From Plantago ovata (Eukaryota; Streptophyta; Magnoliopsida; Lamiales; Plantaginaceae), in the NCBI GenBank assembly GCA_028274465.1, contig CM051457.1, positions 35,390,160 to 35,454,159 on the forward strand: a stretch of DNA of 64,000 nt, given 5' to 3'. The notes beneath the pieces are model-generated. The model worked only from the letters and a program-made list of their open reading frames with translations. It was not told the DNA's origin and searched no databases. Made by a program: the position numbers and the translations under genes. The number at the start of each line of letters is the position of its first letter. Position 1 is the stretch's first letter. This document shows positions 23,926 to 36,149 of this stretch, piece by piece.

Positions 23926-24066
23926 TAGTTTCATTTGATTTGATGGTGCACCGCCGATCCAAGTTGGACATGTCGTTGTTACTCTTAATGTCCTTCCAAT
24001 ACTCTGTCTAATCCTAAAAACATATAAACCTCCTTAGTGGTTGTACCTACTATGTGTTTGTAGATT

Positions 24067-24084
24067 TGGTATCAGAGCCATGGC
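24067..24084 (+). promoter_or_regulatory. tRNA-Met primer-binding site, pararetrovirus 2
   Basis: tggtatcagagccatgg is the complete initiator tRNA-Met complement used to prime minus-strand DNA. It follows the terminal repeat directly. The region from here to 24,456 is leader with only short ORFs. Confidence 0.88.
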
Positions 24085-24456
24085 AGTCTAAGCTTTGGCT
24101 CTTAGGAAGAGTATATATGGGTTATGAATTGTCTCTTACAAAAAAAAAAAAAAATGCTAATAAAGAAAGTATGCTCTGTGGTTGCCATGCAATGGATCCT
24201 CCACATCAGAAATCTAAATTAGCAAAGAATGAATAAGAATATAGAAAAATTATTTGTGAGGTTATAAAGCTTAAAGTACCTTGAGGCTTTAATAACAAAG
24301 AAGTTTTGCCTCGGTTAAATAGCAAAACCCTCATGAATGTTTTCCTATATTCTCAGTGCTAAATTAATAAAAGAGAAAACTCAATAACCAATATTACTTC
24401 AAAGGATAGATAAGAAACAAAGCATTCTGTCGTGGTCTCTGGATTTATTACATAAA

Positions 24457-25561
24457 ATGGAAAATACATCAACTCTTTCCAAATCACCTTCCTTCAACCT
24501 CAGAAAATCAACCTCTAGCAAAATAGACTATCTATATGAAGTAGAATATGTAAGTGATGATAGTAAGGTCCCAACAACTCAACTACCTTTACTCAACCCA
24601 TATAGAGCCTTTACCAAACCAAACTCCACTTTCCTAAGGTTAAGTCTTTGGCCCAAGCAAACATGGTGCAAGGGAACTAGTTCTAGCCTCACAGTTAGAA
24701 CAACACCTAGTTCCAGCAGCTGAAGCCGAACAAATGATTCCACTCCGCCTAAATGAGGGGATGGTTCATCAATGAAAAACTCAGGGCTATACTCATCTCC
24801 ATTATGGAGCAGTTCGACTTGCATTAACCCTTCATGGGAGAAAAGGCTTACCAGTAGTGGCAAGGCTAGCTCTGCTAGATGCCAGATACAGAGCATATGA
24901 ACATGCATGTATTGCAACTCTCCAAACAACTTTGAATGTTGGTACAATCTTTGTCACTCTTTTCCCGAATTTCAATGTGGCGCTAGAAGATCCACAAATC
25001 TACAAGAATTTGCACATCCAGCTACAAATCACGGGAGCTCCACAAGTTGCAAACACTTTTGCAGCAACTCTTCATTATCAAATGGCGTACAGGGTTCAAA
25101 ATCATGCGATGGATCTGAGCTTACCACGAGACACTGAAGATGCATTACTCATACAACTGGAGTCACAGCATAGTCCATCATGCATCCATATCCCAAGGCA
25201 GATTCCCAGAAATGAGCTACTCATCAAGTTACTCCCAGAGGCGTGGGTGACAAACTACGAGAAGCTCCATGACAACAGTATTCCCATACAATCTGTTGAC
25301 TCGTCCATTCATCACAGGAAAGATGGATCGATTGAGATCTCTTTCAAACAACAAGATGAAGAGAAAGCACGACCCATAGCTTTCTGTACAGAGATCAACA
25401 CGATCTCTTTGCCAGAAGATACTCAAGTCACAAGACAGGGAGCCTACTTGCCTGAAGTCCCGATAGAATCTTTCAATGAGTTTGGGGATCCTATCTATTC
25501 GTTTACGGATGCATCAGGCCACAAGTTCTTTGATGTCTGTGATTGTCAGAAGTGCTTGTAG
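24457..25561 (+). pseudogene. Pararetrovirus 2 polyprotein, N-terminus and movement-protein region (broken)
   Basis: The likely initiation codon is at 24,457. Its frame closes at 24,723, and homologous-looking protein resumes in another frame from about 24,790, so one frameshift and at least one stop lie between. The segment from about 24,850 to 25,270 resembles the movement-protein region of pararetrovirus 1 (both contain an LxDARYR/F-type block and a similar spacing of hydrophobic residues), pointing to a 30K-type movement protein. The frame ends at TAG 25,559-25,561, but sequence beyond it continues in the same frame, so the stop is a point lesion. Confidence 0.68.
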
Positions 25562-28342
25562 GAAAGCTCAGACGAAGAAGACAGTCCCAAATATCAGAGA
25601 AGAAAAAGGAAGTCTTCGCAACAAAAGCTCAAAGAGCAATACCAGTCAGGAGATCCACGAGTTGGCCTCCTTGGAGAACCTGCAGGAAAGAATTTTGAAT
25701 ACTATGTCTTGTATTCAAACCAACCGGGTCCAACATCCTCTGGTCAAGATGATATCCAACCATGCTACATATTTGGTCCCTCGTCTTCTCAAGATACAGC
25801 TTTTCCATAACAAGAGTTCGAGCAAGGCGGCATAAGGCACTCATGGAAGATTAAAAACCCAAATGTCAAGAATCCAAATGGATCGATGAAGCAGATAAGT
25901 GCAGCAAAGGCTACTTTAAATTGGCAGACGGAGAACGCAATAGCTCAAAACAACATGTTGAGCCAAATTGACAAAAAGGTAACAGTTTTGGACCTGTCTG
26001 TCAGAGAAATAAACCAAAAGATAGCCACACTCCATAAAGAACTCATCCAATTGGCAAATACTGTTTCCATAACCTCTCCCATTATGCACCAAAAGGAGTC
26101 AGAGTTAAAGTCCCTCAGAGCTCAGTTAAACTCCCTCCAAAACCAGCCAAAAACCCAAAACCAAATGCCATATGATATCTTCACGCCTTAGCCAATTTAT
26201 ACACCACCATATTCAGCCCAAACGCAACCCCTCTCTTTCTCTCATGATCCAAGCTATTTTGGATCATCTTCATTTCTACCAACCAGAATAGTTGAAGAGC
26301 AACATGTCACAAAAAGAAGGCAATCAACTATATCGGTAGAAACAGAAGCCACAACATCCACCCAACCTGACATTCCAAAAGTTCCAGCCTTACCTGAAAA
26401 AAACGAATCACAATTCATGGTGGAACATGCCAAAAATCCCATATCTGTTTTCCTAGAAAAGGTGGCAAATCAAGAAGAGGGCCTGAATGAACAATGTTTT
26501 ACCCAGACGACCGATGAATCGGAAGAAGAAGTTCTTATTCCAAACTTCATGATGGCTGAACCGACGGTGGACGACATGGAAAGTGACGGTGAAACCATCT
26601 CTCTTGGAAGAAGAGAGACACCAAGGACCAGATCTGACTGGGGTCCAAGAGAATTCACAGAGCCATATAGAGGATTCTCTTTTGACAACCTCCCTCCATC
26701 AAATTGGCGAGACAAAATCTACGAGATGCATGTCTGTCTTACTGAGCAGCTACTGGTCCCAAATACAACTCTTCCAGCAGTGATAGACAGGCTTATCGCT
26801 AAGTTCCAAGGACGTCTCAGACAATGGTGGATCAGCCTTGGAGAATACAGGCAGCTACAAGTACGACAATCTCCTAGCATAGACGCCTTGATTGCACACA
26901 TCCACAATGAGTTTCTTGGAACATGGGATCACTACACAATCCAAGCAAGAGAAGAGTATCTCAGCATGAAATGTTGCTCTTTCAAGAGAAAGGATCTTGA
27001 AAAACACTACGAGAGGATGTCACAAAGATTTTATGCTTTGAATGGCATAGATGATGTGAATCTCAATCAGGCATATTTGAACTCACTTCCTGAACCACTT
27101 GGGAATGAGACCTCAAGGATATTTTCTCTCAAGAACATGACAATTGGCCAAGCTTCATTGGGAGAAATATATCAGACATCACTAGCAACACTCGAGAAGC
27201 TATGCAATCATCAGAAGTTCTTCAAGCAACTACACGAACAAGGGAAACTTCTCGGAAAGGCGTGTGACAGGCCAGAACTCTCCATTAAATGCAAAAAGAA
27301 GAAGTGCAGTTGTTCCTCAAGTTATGGAAAAGAAGGGAAGTCCAAAAACAAATGGCAAAAGAAGTATCCACAATTGCCTGGAGGAAAGAAATGGAAGTTC
27401 TTCAGAAAGAAGAGGCGAAGAGGCATCAATAAGTCAGACAGATGCTACATATGCAGAAAAAAGGGCCACTATGCTAAACAATGCCCAAACAAGAAGAAGA
27501 GAGAAAATCTTCTTGGATACCTAGCCCAGATTGAAGACATAGATGATTCAGATATTGAATCAATCTTCTCCCTTGATGATGAGCCAACAGACGATACGGT
27601 TCTTGCAATGGGAATCGAGCAAGAAGGATGTTCTTCAGAAGAATCTGGCACTGAAGAAGAAGAAACTGCAGACGATCAATTTATGCTATTTGATCTCTAC
27701 ACACTTGGCGCCTGCAAAGCTGAACAGTCCAAAGCAGTGGAATTAGCTTATCCAGCCCAGCCATCTCCAAATGCAAAAATCTATATCTTCCCAACCAAGT
27801 ACGATAAGCCTATTCCCGTCATAGCCTACTTTGATACAGGCGCTGCCTCTTCCATCATTAAACCAGACATACTTCCATCTTCACACTGGGATTCATGCTC
27901 AGTCGCTTTCAAAGCAGCCAATGGCCAAATCTTCCACATTTCCCTTATCAGTAAGCCCATCTATATTCAGTTTTTCCCAGGATACATGATCAAATCTAAA
28001 GTATACGGAGCTAGCCTCCCTGGAAAAGACTATATACTTGGATTTGATGTCCTACACAGCCTCAAAAGAGTGTCATGGCACCCAAAAGGCCTTAAACACA
28101 AAAACCATCTATTACCCTGGACCACAGTCTCACATTTGTACTCCATGGAAATCCTAAATCCCATCAGAGAGGAAATTGCCAAAACCTCATGTGCCACATC
28201 CCACTCAGAATTCCTCACAAAATGTTCCTCACCACTTTGGCAAAATCCAGATTTCTTCATTTCCTTACCTTTCAAGAAAAATGAAGACATCAACCCCACT
28301 AAAGCAAGCCATATATCCAGGATTGAACCCAGATCATTATAA
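25562..28342 (+). pseudogene. Pararetrovirus 2 polyprotein, linker, capsid and aspartic protease region
   Basis: The same frame as the movement region, interrupted by stops at 25,808 and 26,189 and then open from about 26,200 to 28,342. A coiled-coil-prone segment lies at 25,886-26,150. Capsid-like sequence (26,640-27,240) is followed by a Lys-rich stretch and the zinc knuckle CYICRKKGHYAKQC near 27,443, then an acidic linker. The protease motif FDTGAA is near 27,832. Near 28,300 the frame shifts into that of the reverse transcriptase. Confidence 0.82.
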
Positions 28343-29834
28343 TCTTGCACTCGCAGAGGTGGACCAACTTCAAAAGGAAAACCTCATCGAAAGAACCACT
28401 TCACCATGGGCATGTGAAGCAATTTATGTCAACAAGAGAGCTGAACAAGTTCGTGGAAAATTGAGACTGGTCATCAATTATCAACCACTCAATCACTTCC
28501 TTGCGGATGACAAGTTCCCTCTTCCGAAAAGAGAAGTTTTGTTCCAAAGGCTTCCACAAGCACAAGTTTTTTCTAAGTTCGACCTGAAAGCAGGATTTTG
28601 GCAACTTGGAATTAAACCTGAAGATCGGCCCAAAATAGGTTTATGCATACCAGATCGTCACTACCATTGAAAGGTCATGCCTTTTGGATTAAAGACGGCT
28701 CCATCATTGTTCCAGAAAGCCATGATCAAGATCTTCAAGCCCATTCTTCCAAGTGCATTGGTGTACATTGATGACATCCTGTTGTTCTCTCCCGACATAG
28801 ACTCACATACCACGTTGTTGAAGGAGTTCCACAACATTGTGCAACAATATGGTATCATGCTCTCAGAAAAGAAGATGGTCGTTGGAGAAACTGAAATCGA
28901 TTTCCTTGGGATGCATATCTCAAAGGGACAATACCATCTGCAACCACATATTGCAACTCAGCTTGAACAATTTCCAGACGAGAAAATTTCCTTCAAGCAA
29001 GTTCAACAATTCCTTGGAATTGTTAACTACATGGCCGATTTCATCCATAACTTGGCAAGGCACAGATCAGTCCTCTCAACCCAGCTCAAGAAAGACGCCC
29101 CTCCATGGAGCCAGAAATGTACAGATGTAGTCAAAGAACTCAAAAGGATCTCAAAAACACTCCCAGAACTGAAGATCCCGTCCAACGGCAAGAGAGTTTT
29201 ACAGACGGATGCAAGTGATTGCTGCTGGGGAGCGGTTCTCTTAGAAGAAGATGAAAAAGGGAAACGTCACATCTGTGGATACAAGAGCGGTGTGTTCAAA
29301 GACAGCGAAAAGCACTACCACTCAACCTACAAGGAAATTCTTGCGGTAAAATGAGGGATAGAGAAGTTCGAATTTCATCTTGTTGGGCAACATTTTCTCA
29401 TAGAGATGGACATGTCCTCGTTCCTAAGATGATCCAGTTCAAACAGAAGGTTCTGCCACAAGCACAACTACTCAGGTGGGCAAGTTGGTTTTCACAATGG
29501 AAGTTCGATGTCAAGCACATCAAAGGAAAAGACAACTTCCTCCCGGATTTCCTCTCCAGGACTCAACGACAGATATCAACAATCATCCCGATGATATATG
29601 CACTCAGTCCTGAAAATCCACCAGAAGAATCACTAAGGACCATGATCACAATGATGCCACAAGGGTTGCAAGAAAAGTTGTTGGATACAGTTCTTGTCTA
29701 CAGAGGTGTTGAGACACTCCATGGATTTCTGAAGCTCTATATCCACAGGTATGGTCTAGATCAAGGTCCACTACTTGGTCTACCTTACCATCCAGTTTAC
29801 CCTTTCCTTACTACCATAGAGCTAAATCCAGATC
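28290..29834 (+). pseudogene. Pararetrovirus 2 polyprotein, reverse transcriptase and RNase H region
   Basis: Reverse transcriptase blocks are clear: FDLKAGFWQ (about 28,578), MPFGLKTAP (28,677) and YIDD (about 28,765). RNase H begins TDASD at about 29,206. In-frame stops lie near 28,670 and at 29,352-29,354, and a frameshift near 29,430 moves the end of RNase H (KGKDNFLPDFLSR) into another frame. The coding sequence is then cut at 29,834 by a TRIM and resumes at 30,586. Confidence 0.86.
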
Positions 29835-30585
29835 TGTAATACCCCGCATCCCACATCGCTTAATAGTGAGTGGAATAAAGGGTATATATGTTAGACCACC
29901 ACTCTCACATGGTATGAGGCCTTTTGGGTGATTCCAAAAGCAAATCTGTGCGGGCTCAGGTCCAAAGCAGGCAATATCATACTGTTGGGACATGTGTGGG
30001 TCCGTCCAGGAGTAACCACGCCGGCCGGATTGGTCGGGTCGTTACAAATGGTATCAGAGCCTAGACCAACCCAAAGCCCACACCGGGTGGACAGTTGGTA
30101 TCTCACATGGTATGAGGCCTTTTGGGTGATTCCAAAAGCAAATCCGTGCGGGCTCAGGTCCAAAGCGGACAATATCATACTGTTGGGACGTGTGTGGGTC
30201 CGTCCAGGAGTAACCACGCCGGCCGGATTGGTCAGATCGTTACAAATGGTATCAGAGCCTAGACCAACCCAAAGCCCGCATCGGGTGGACGGTTGGTAAG
30301 GGTTATTGTCAGTTTGTCACCCCCACCACTTGAGGCGCTCGACGAGGACGTCGAGGCTTTAAGGGGGGTAGTTTGTAATACCCCGCATCCCACATCGCTT
30401 AATAGTGAGTGGAATAAAGGGTATATATGTTAGACCACCACTCTCACATGGTATGAGGCCTTTTGGGTGATTCCAAAAGCAAATCCGTGCGGGCTCACGT
30501 CTAAAGCGGACAATATCATACTGTTGGGACGTGTGTGGGTCCGCCCAGGAGTAACCACGCCGGCCGGATTGGTCGGGTCGTTACA
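29835..30585 (+). mobile_element. TRIM element inside pararetrovirus 2, with an internal 198 bp duplication
   Basis: A terminal-repeat retrotransposon in miniature. The LTRs at 29,835-30,046 and 30,374-30,585 are 212 bp each, start TG and end CA, and differ at a few positions. A tRNA-Met primer site (tggtatcagagcc) follows LTR1 at 30,049 and a polypurine tract (aaggggggta) precedes LTR2. The target duplication agatc flanks the element (29,830-29,834 and 30,586-30,590). A 198 bp stretch of LTR 3' part plus primer site and leader is tandemly duplicated (29,903-30,100 and 30,101-30,298), so there are two primer sites. It has no coding capacity; the open frames within it are chance. Confidence 0.92.
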
Positions 30586-31173
30586 AGATCATTATGGTAA
30601 ATTTCCAAAAGAAGCGTATTTGGTACTCTGGTATTTAGCAGACATATATACCATTGGAGTACTGATCGACAAGTGCCATCTACTTCAGTACTTGGCAAAG
30701 TGCGTCATGACTAGGAGAAAGCTCACTACAAATTATTGTACAAGTGGCTAACTCTGTTCCATGATGTGACATGGTGGCAAGAGAATATTCGAGCACAAGA
30801 AGGGACAACAATCTTAGTCACATTCAAAATCATCACAGATCAAGACCATCAAGAAGATGGAGTTGAAATTCAGAAAAGATGCGTGGCTCAGATACAGACA
30901 AGCTATAAAGATAATGCTTTTGAAGGAAGCAAGTTTCATCAAAGGGCACGTGGAATAGCGACAATGAATGGAATAGAAGCGTCCAGCCTTGATGAGAGAC
31001 TTTTTTGTCCACATACAGCTCATTGGCATAATCGAGACCTATACCCACAAGATTTTGTTGAAGAAATTCGACAAATACTAGTAGGTTTTCATGAGCAGTA
31101 CTCGTGGCCCCGATCAAACCCTGATCATCCGATCTACCGAGTTGAGGGAAAAAGGTACATCTTTAGGAGATAG
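30586..31173 (+). pseudogene. Pararetrovirus 2 polyprotein, C-terminal region
   Basis: Continuation of the virus after the TRIM. The first frame runs to about 30,730 and the second from about 30,730 to TAG 31,173, with a frameshift near 30,725. The end of the upstream part (about 29,590-29,834) belongs to the same domain. It contains Trp-rich stretches (for example DVTWWQENI near 30,770). It may correspond to the separate downstream ORF of pararetrovirus 1, but I see no firm motif in common. Confidence 0.6.
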
Positions 31174-31580
31174 TTCCGGGCCATAAAATTACGATGCCAG
31201 AAATACTTTCAAACAGTGAAGAGGATAATACTGAGCCTGACAGCGAATAATGCGGAAGCCACTTCAGTTTTGGAGATAAGGGAAATAAGTTTAAGTTAAA
31301 GTCATTATGTTTAAGTATGTTTCTAGAAAAAGTATGTTTCTAGAAAAAGTTTGTAATAGTTTACCATGTGTAGGTTACTATTACCATGTGCTATTTAGAG
31401 TAAATATCTAAGGGATATTCTTTGAAATAATCCTTAGGCTTAGTAGTATAAATAAGGGCTTGGAGGTGTGTTGTTACCAAGCCAAGTAAGTGAGCTAAGT
31501 GTAAGAGTGAGAGTCAAGTTGAGTCCTTGTAATATTGAGTGTTTCCTTCAGTATAATAAAAGTTTCCCCCTTCATTAGAA
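31174..31580 (+). promoter_or_regulatory. Pararetrovirus 2 pregenomic promoter and polyadenylation region
   Basis: Non-coding. A TATA box, tataaata, is at 31,447-31,454 and AATAAA at 31,555-31,560, about 100 bp apart. Upstream is a short direct repeat (gtttctagaaaaagt, twice, near 31,320-31,350). A short pregenomic RNA with terminal redundancy would result. Confidence 0.7.
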
Positions 31581-32219
31581 TACTCTTAATGTCCTTCCAA
31601 TACTCTGTCTAATCCTAAAAACATATAATCCTAAAAACATATAAACCTCCTTAGTGGTTGTACCTACTATGTGTCTGTAGATTGAGGGTTAAAACAATAA
31701 CTCCGTCTCCCTCTATCAGGAGTTTTGTCCCACTAGACTAAGTAGATCAAAGTGAACTCCGTGCATTAGTAGACAAAGTGAATCGTATATCGACATTAAT
31801 CACATTAATCATCTTAAATGTGTGTGGTATTATAAGTGTCAAGTAATGTAAGTTATCTCAAAAAACTAAATATTAATATTCATAGGATTCTTGCGATAAA
31901 AATGTGTCTCGTAATAAAGTAACATTTCATTTAACACCCAGTAAGATATTTGATAAAAAGTTATTTAACGATTTATAATTCGATCACAAAAAACAAATAT
32001 TTCCGTCACATATATTTCTTTTCTTTCACAATATCCAATTACCATTTATATTTTACTTAATCAAATTACACCGGTTCCATTCTATATCACACTGATATGA
32101 GACAACAAATGCAAATGCTCAGTAATCTTGTTTATCGCTTATGATCTCACTTAACATGACCGTATAAACCACCCGCATTTCCTTGGTGGCATAGCTAATT
32201 AAACTTCCAGGCAACACTT

Positions 32220-32560
32220 AATTAGGATTCTAGAGGTGGCCCCTACAGGTTCAAGAGACGACTCCCATCACTTCCTTCTAGTGTAGCACTTTTTATCGTA
32301 TGACATTTAATTAGTTTCATTTGTTGACACAATCGTATATGGATTTTAGAGGTGGCCTCTACAGGTTCAATAAGTGGCTCCAATTCCACCGTCTCCTTGC
32401 AGTGTAGCACTTTGTCCCGTGACACTTAGTTTCGTTTGTCGACACTTGCATATGGATTTTAGAAGTGGCGACTACAACTTCAAGAGGAGGCGCCACCTCT
32501 TCCTTACAGTGTAGCGCTTTGTCCTTCATGGCACTTAGTTCCGCCTTATTGATACTTAAT
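32220..32560. repeat. Three degenerate ~118 bp tandem repeats, copy B
   Basis: Duplicate of the triplet at 9395-9740. It is followed by poly-T near 32,585 and the exon-like minus-strand block at 32,890-33,030, copy 5 of that block. Confidence 0.75.
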
Positions 32561-33605
32561 CAACCTTATTAACTTTATCGCACTTTTTTTTTTTTTTTTT
32601 GAAATGACAAAAACGTTTTATTAATAAAAGAGCATCATGAATGCTCTGGAACCTAACTTATAAGAGAAATACACGGAACAAACATCCGAGAAGATACATA
32701 TAAAAGCACCGTAAAAGGTTCATAATTATGTTTTACAGTACTTTATATGTAAGAGAATCAGTTCACATACATACTAAGTATTAGAGTACAATCTCCACAA
32801 TAATACATCAACTAATCTCAACATCAATCATCAAATTCATACATATAGCACAATAAGCTCAAAGCACATTTCGCCTCAACACAATATACAATAGCACAAT
32901 CGCCTCAACACTCAGCAGTCTCCTCATCTTTTTCCTTAGCTTCAGTTTTTTCGGTCTCATTTCTGTTCTCAGAGAGTGGGATAATCTGGAATTCAAGAAC
33001 ATACTGGATTGCATTGAGAATCCATAACCCCTATAGCTCCAGGAATACCATTTTGTTGACGTATGCATGTTTTAACAGCATGCATCCGTTAATTATTCTG
33101 GTTTCTATGAGAAACGGACTGGGCTGTAGGGTTGGTTGGATTGTTTCAGCAGACTTAAGTTTCTATTTTGATTGGATTGTTCGGGTTTGCGTTGGATTGT
33201 TGAGTTGGGCACGAGTTTGAATCTTCCAAGTACGTGTATAGATCGAGTTTGTATTTGAAGTTTTGAACTAGCTCTATGCATACCCGAATACCATTTTTAT
33301 AAATCGGATATTGAATTTAGATGCCTAGCTAAGCGGATAGTAATAAAAGAAAAGCATAGGTACTATTAGTAGTTACTCCTTGTTCTGATTATTCTTCATC
33401 ATTCGACCCATACATTACTGACATACACATAAGTTAATTAATAATTTGTATGAATATCTTCTTCACGGCCGGCCCAGACGAACCATTATTTATTTATGGC
33501 TCTTTCTGATGGGAAAATTCTCCGCAGAAATCGCACGGAAACAATTTTTGTCATAAAACCATTCACCCACTGCTTCCGCAATTGTCTGCATGTAGTATTA
33601 TTATA

Positions 33606-33697
<92 letters not shown>

Positions 33698-34468
33698 TAT
33701 CCAATTTTTTGACAAAAAAGAAAGAAAAAATAAAATAAAATGAGTAGTATTACCTTATTGTTCAACTCAAACTTTGGGCGGAAATGCCAAGCACCACCAA
33801 GAATGTGGTCGTGGATCTGGCGTGCATCTATGAACATCCCCCTTGTTTTGCTGCCGTCATTTAGGGGCAAAGCTTCCAAAAATCTCAGATTAAAATCTGC
33901 ATTAATTGAATCAGTTATTTTAATTTCAGACAATTAATAAAATTATTAATGAATTATACTATTTTTACTTTCTCATTTGAAATAAAAATAATAAGTACTG
34001 AACTACTGATGGAGCGATAAATCATATATATCATGATATACGCGCGCGCATGCACCTTGTATGATTTTGTGCTCGGCGGGAGTGCAATTTTCTTCCTTCT
34101 TATAGCAGTTTTCATAAAAATCTGGATACGGCATGGCATGCCTTGTTCGATTGTATATCTTCACAACAAAATTCACAATATTAATTAGTTCTATGTATAA
34201 CTAACTAGGTTGAGGACAATGCCCAATTTTATAAAAGAGAACGTCTCCTGTGAGACCACTCGATCCGTGAGACCAAAATGAGACTCAAAGGAATTGAAAT
34301 CTCTGATTAAACAAGATAAAATCTGGATATCAAAGAAGATAAAACTTGCGGGTCATGTTATAACCCGGTTTCAAAAACGGGTCATCTTATAACCCAGTCC
34401 AAAACCCTTATTAACAAATCAGAAAAGCAAAATCAGAGATGACGTGAGAGGAAGACGACGAAGAAGCC

Positions 34469-35703
34469 ATGGACAACGGAACAAAACTCTCTCCCATGGA
34501 TGAACAACGAGATTGCTTGCTACACTCCATGGACAGCCCATTGATGGACTTTGAAGGTCCATATCCATGGAGATTTCAAAACTCAGAAAAAAAAATTCAT
34601 TGTTGAATTGGGTTGATCGATTCGAATTGGATGATGATTAATGACGAGATTGATTGTTAGATCCGTGTGTATAACCTTGATTGGATTAGTGAATGGTGAA
34701 ATCGAAGTTTGATAATCCCCTGATATGTTATGATGATGAGTATTGCACTTGCACATAAGGTGTTTGCTAATTTGCTTGAGTGAAATGATCTTTCTATTTG
34801 CACTTGAATTTTCGTATGAAACTCATATGTATTATTACGTGATCATGATTATTGATAATGTTGGTTTCAGATGATAAACATGAAGGTACAAGTGATAAAC
34901 ATGAAGCTACAGATGATAAGCATAAAGGAGCTGCCAAACAATCAAGTATGTTACGATTTCCTTTGAGGTTTATGTGTTATTGATTTGAGTTTTATGTCAA
35001 AATTTTCTGAGTTCTTGTTTTGCAATAAGTTAAGTATGTTGAAGTGACATATTACTTTCAATAATATTGTTTGAGGTTCACGTATATACTCTGTAAGGTT
35101 CCGCATATATTGTTTAGATATGGCTTGAAGTTACGAGATCAAGACTTGAGAATTTGTGGTTTACTTATATGCTTGAGAATTTGAGGTTTATTCATTTTCT
35201 ATTTGAGTTTTATTCATATACTGAGTGAGGTTAATGTGATATTCATTTAACTTATCACTCAAAGTTTTCTGAGATTTATTTAAGATTCTTTAGGATTGTC
35301 TTGAAGTAATGATATCATATACTGAATGATGAGAACTTGAGGTTTTTGTATATGCTGAAGAATTTGAGATTTATTCATTTGATATTTGAGTTTTATTCAT
35401 ATACTGAATGAGTTTTCATAATACATCATTGCAGGTGAGATACCACTCTGTTTTATGAGTTTAAAGAAGAAAATTTGGGAACATTTTGAGGAACTTTACA
35501 AACGCCATGCTGCAATGGTTGGATTTTCTGTTAGAATCTCAACAACAAGGACATCCAAAGATAAATCTGTCAAAGAAAAGTACTTCCTCTGTTCTTGTGC
35601 GGGCAAAGCACCTGTTAAGCAAATTAGACTAGTGGCAATATCTCCAATGATTGTTGTTGACAGTGATGAAGAAAGTGAAGAAAGAAAAAAGGTTCAAATA
35701 TAG
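34469..35703 (+). pseudogene. FAR1-domain transposase remnant in the Mutator-like element
   Basis: A possible spliced gene. A first exon begins near ATG 34,469; a short exon at about 34,870-34,950 encodes repeated Asp-Lys-His-Glu units; the final exon runs from an acceptor at 35,434 to TAG 35,703. The last exon holds a FAR1-type DNA-binding domain of about 60 residues with the signature YKRHAAMVGFSVR and conserved Cys near CSCAG, as in MULE and FRS/FAR1 proteins. The product ends right after the domain, with an acidic tail, so the catalytic core and SWIM zinc finger are missing. Exon limits other than the last are my inference. Confidence 0.55.
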
Positions 35704-36149
35704 AGGAAGCAAGTTTCCCCAGGAAGGAACAAGTTATTTGATTAAACAAGGAATACTATATCAACTGTGTTCTTAAATTTCAATACTTTATTCTTTTGTG
35801 GACTGTGTTCTTTGATTTCAATACTGTATGTATTTCTTTGTTTAACATTGAGAATTTTGTAGAACTCTGTTTCTTAATATCGATACTCTGTTTTCTTGAT
35901 TTTTGCCCTGCACCGCATCCAACCAATTAAGCATTTGTCAAGGGATAATGAAACATATATCTATGAATGTTCAAGGTTAAACTCAATCCATACAAAACTC
36001 ATGGACAGTGGCAAACCTCAAACAAGCACCATATAAAACTCAAACAAACAACATATAAAACTCAAACATATGAAACAAAATTAAAAATATAAAATAAAAT
36101 TACTAAATACAACTGAAAATAGTTCTAATTTGAGATATCACAGAGACAA

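Larger units (their letters stand above)
23980..31683 (+). mobile_element. Endogenous pararetrovirus 2 (Caulimoviridae, petuvirus/florendovirus-like) with a TRIM inside
   Basis: A second, distinct pararetrovirus in the same orientation. The first 87 bp (23,980-24,066) recur at 31,581-31,683 with a 16 bp internal duplication in the second copy, so the insert is terminally redundant. The right end stops exactly where the primer site would begin. Without the TRIM (751 bp plus one 5 bp target copy) the genome is about 6.9 kb. The order is primer site, movement protein, capsid, protease, reverse transcriptase, RNase H and a C-terminal extension, in one polyprotein without a separate downstream ORF. 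Multiple stops and frameshifts make it defective. Confidence 0.88.

Noticed and set aside
24067..24084. Possible tRNA gene at the tRNA-Met-like sequence (also 30,049 and 30,247)
   Set aside because: Only the 12-18 base primer complement is present, with no cloverleaf, next to viral or LTR ends.
29891..30299. ORFs of 108 and 123 codons on both strands with internal repeats
   Set aside because: They fall in the TRIM LTR and its 198 bp duplication; the repeated protein simply mirrors the DNA repeat.
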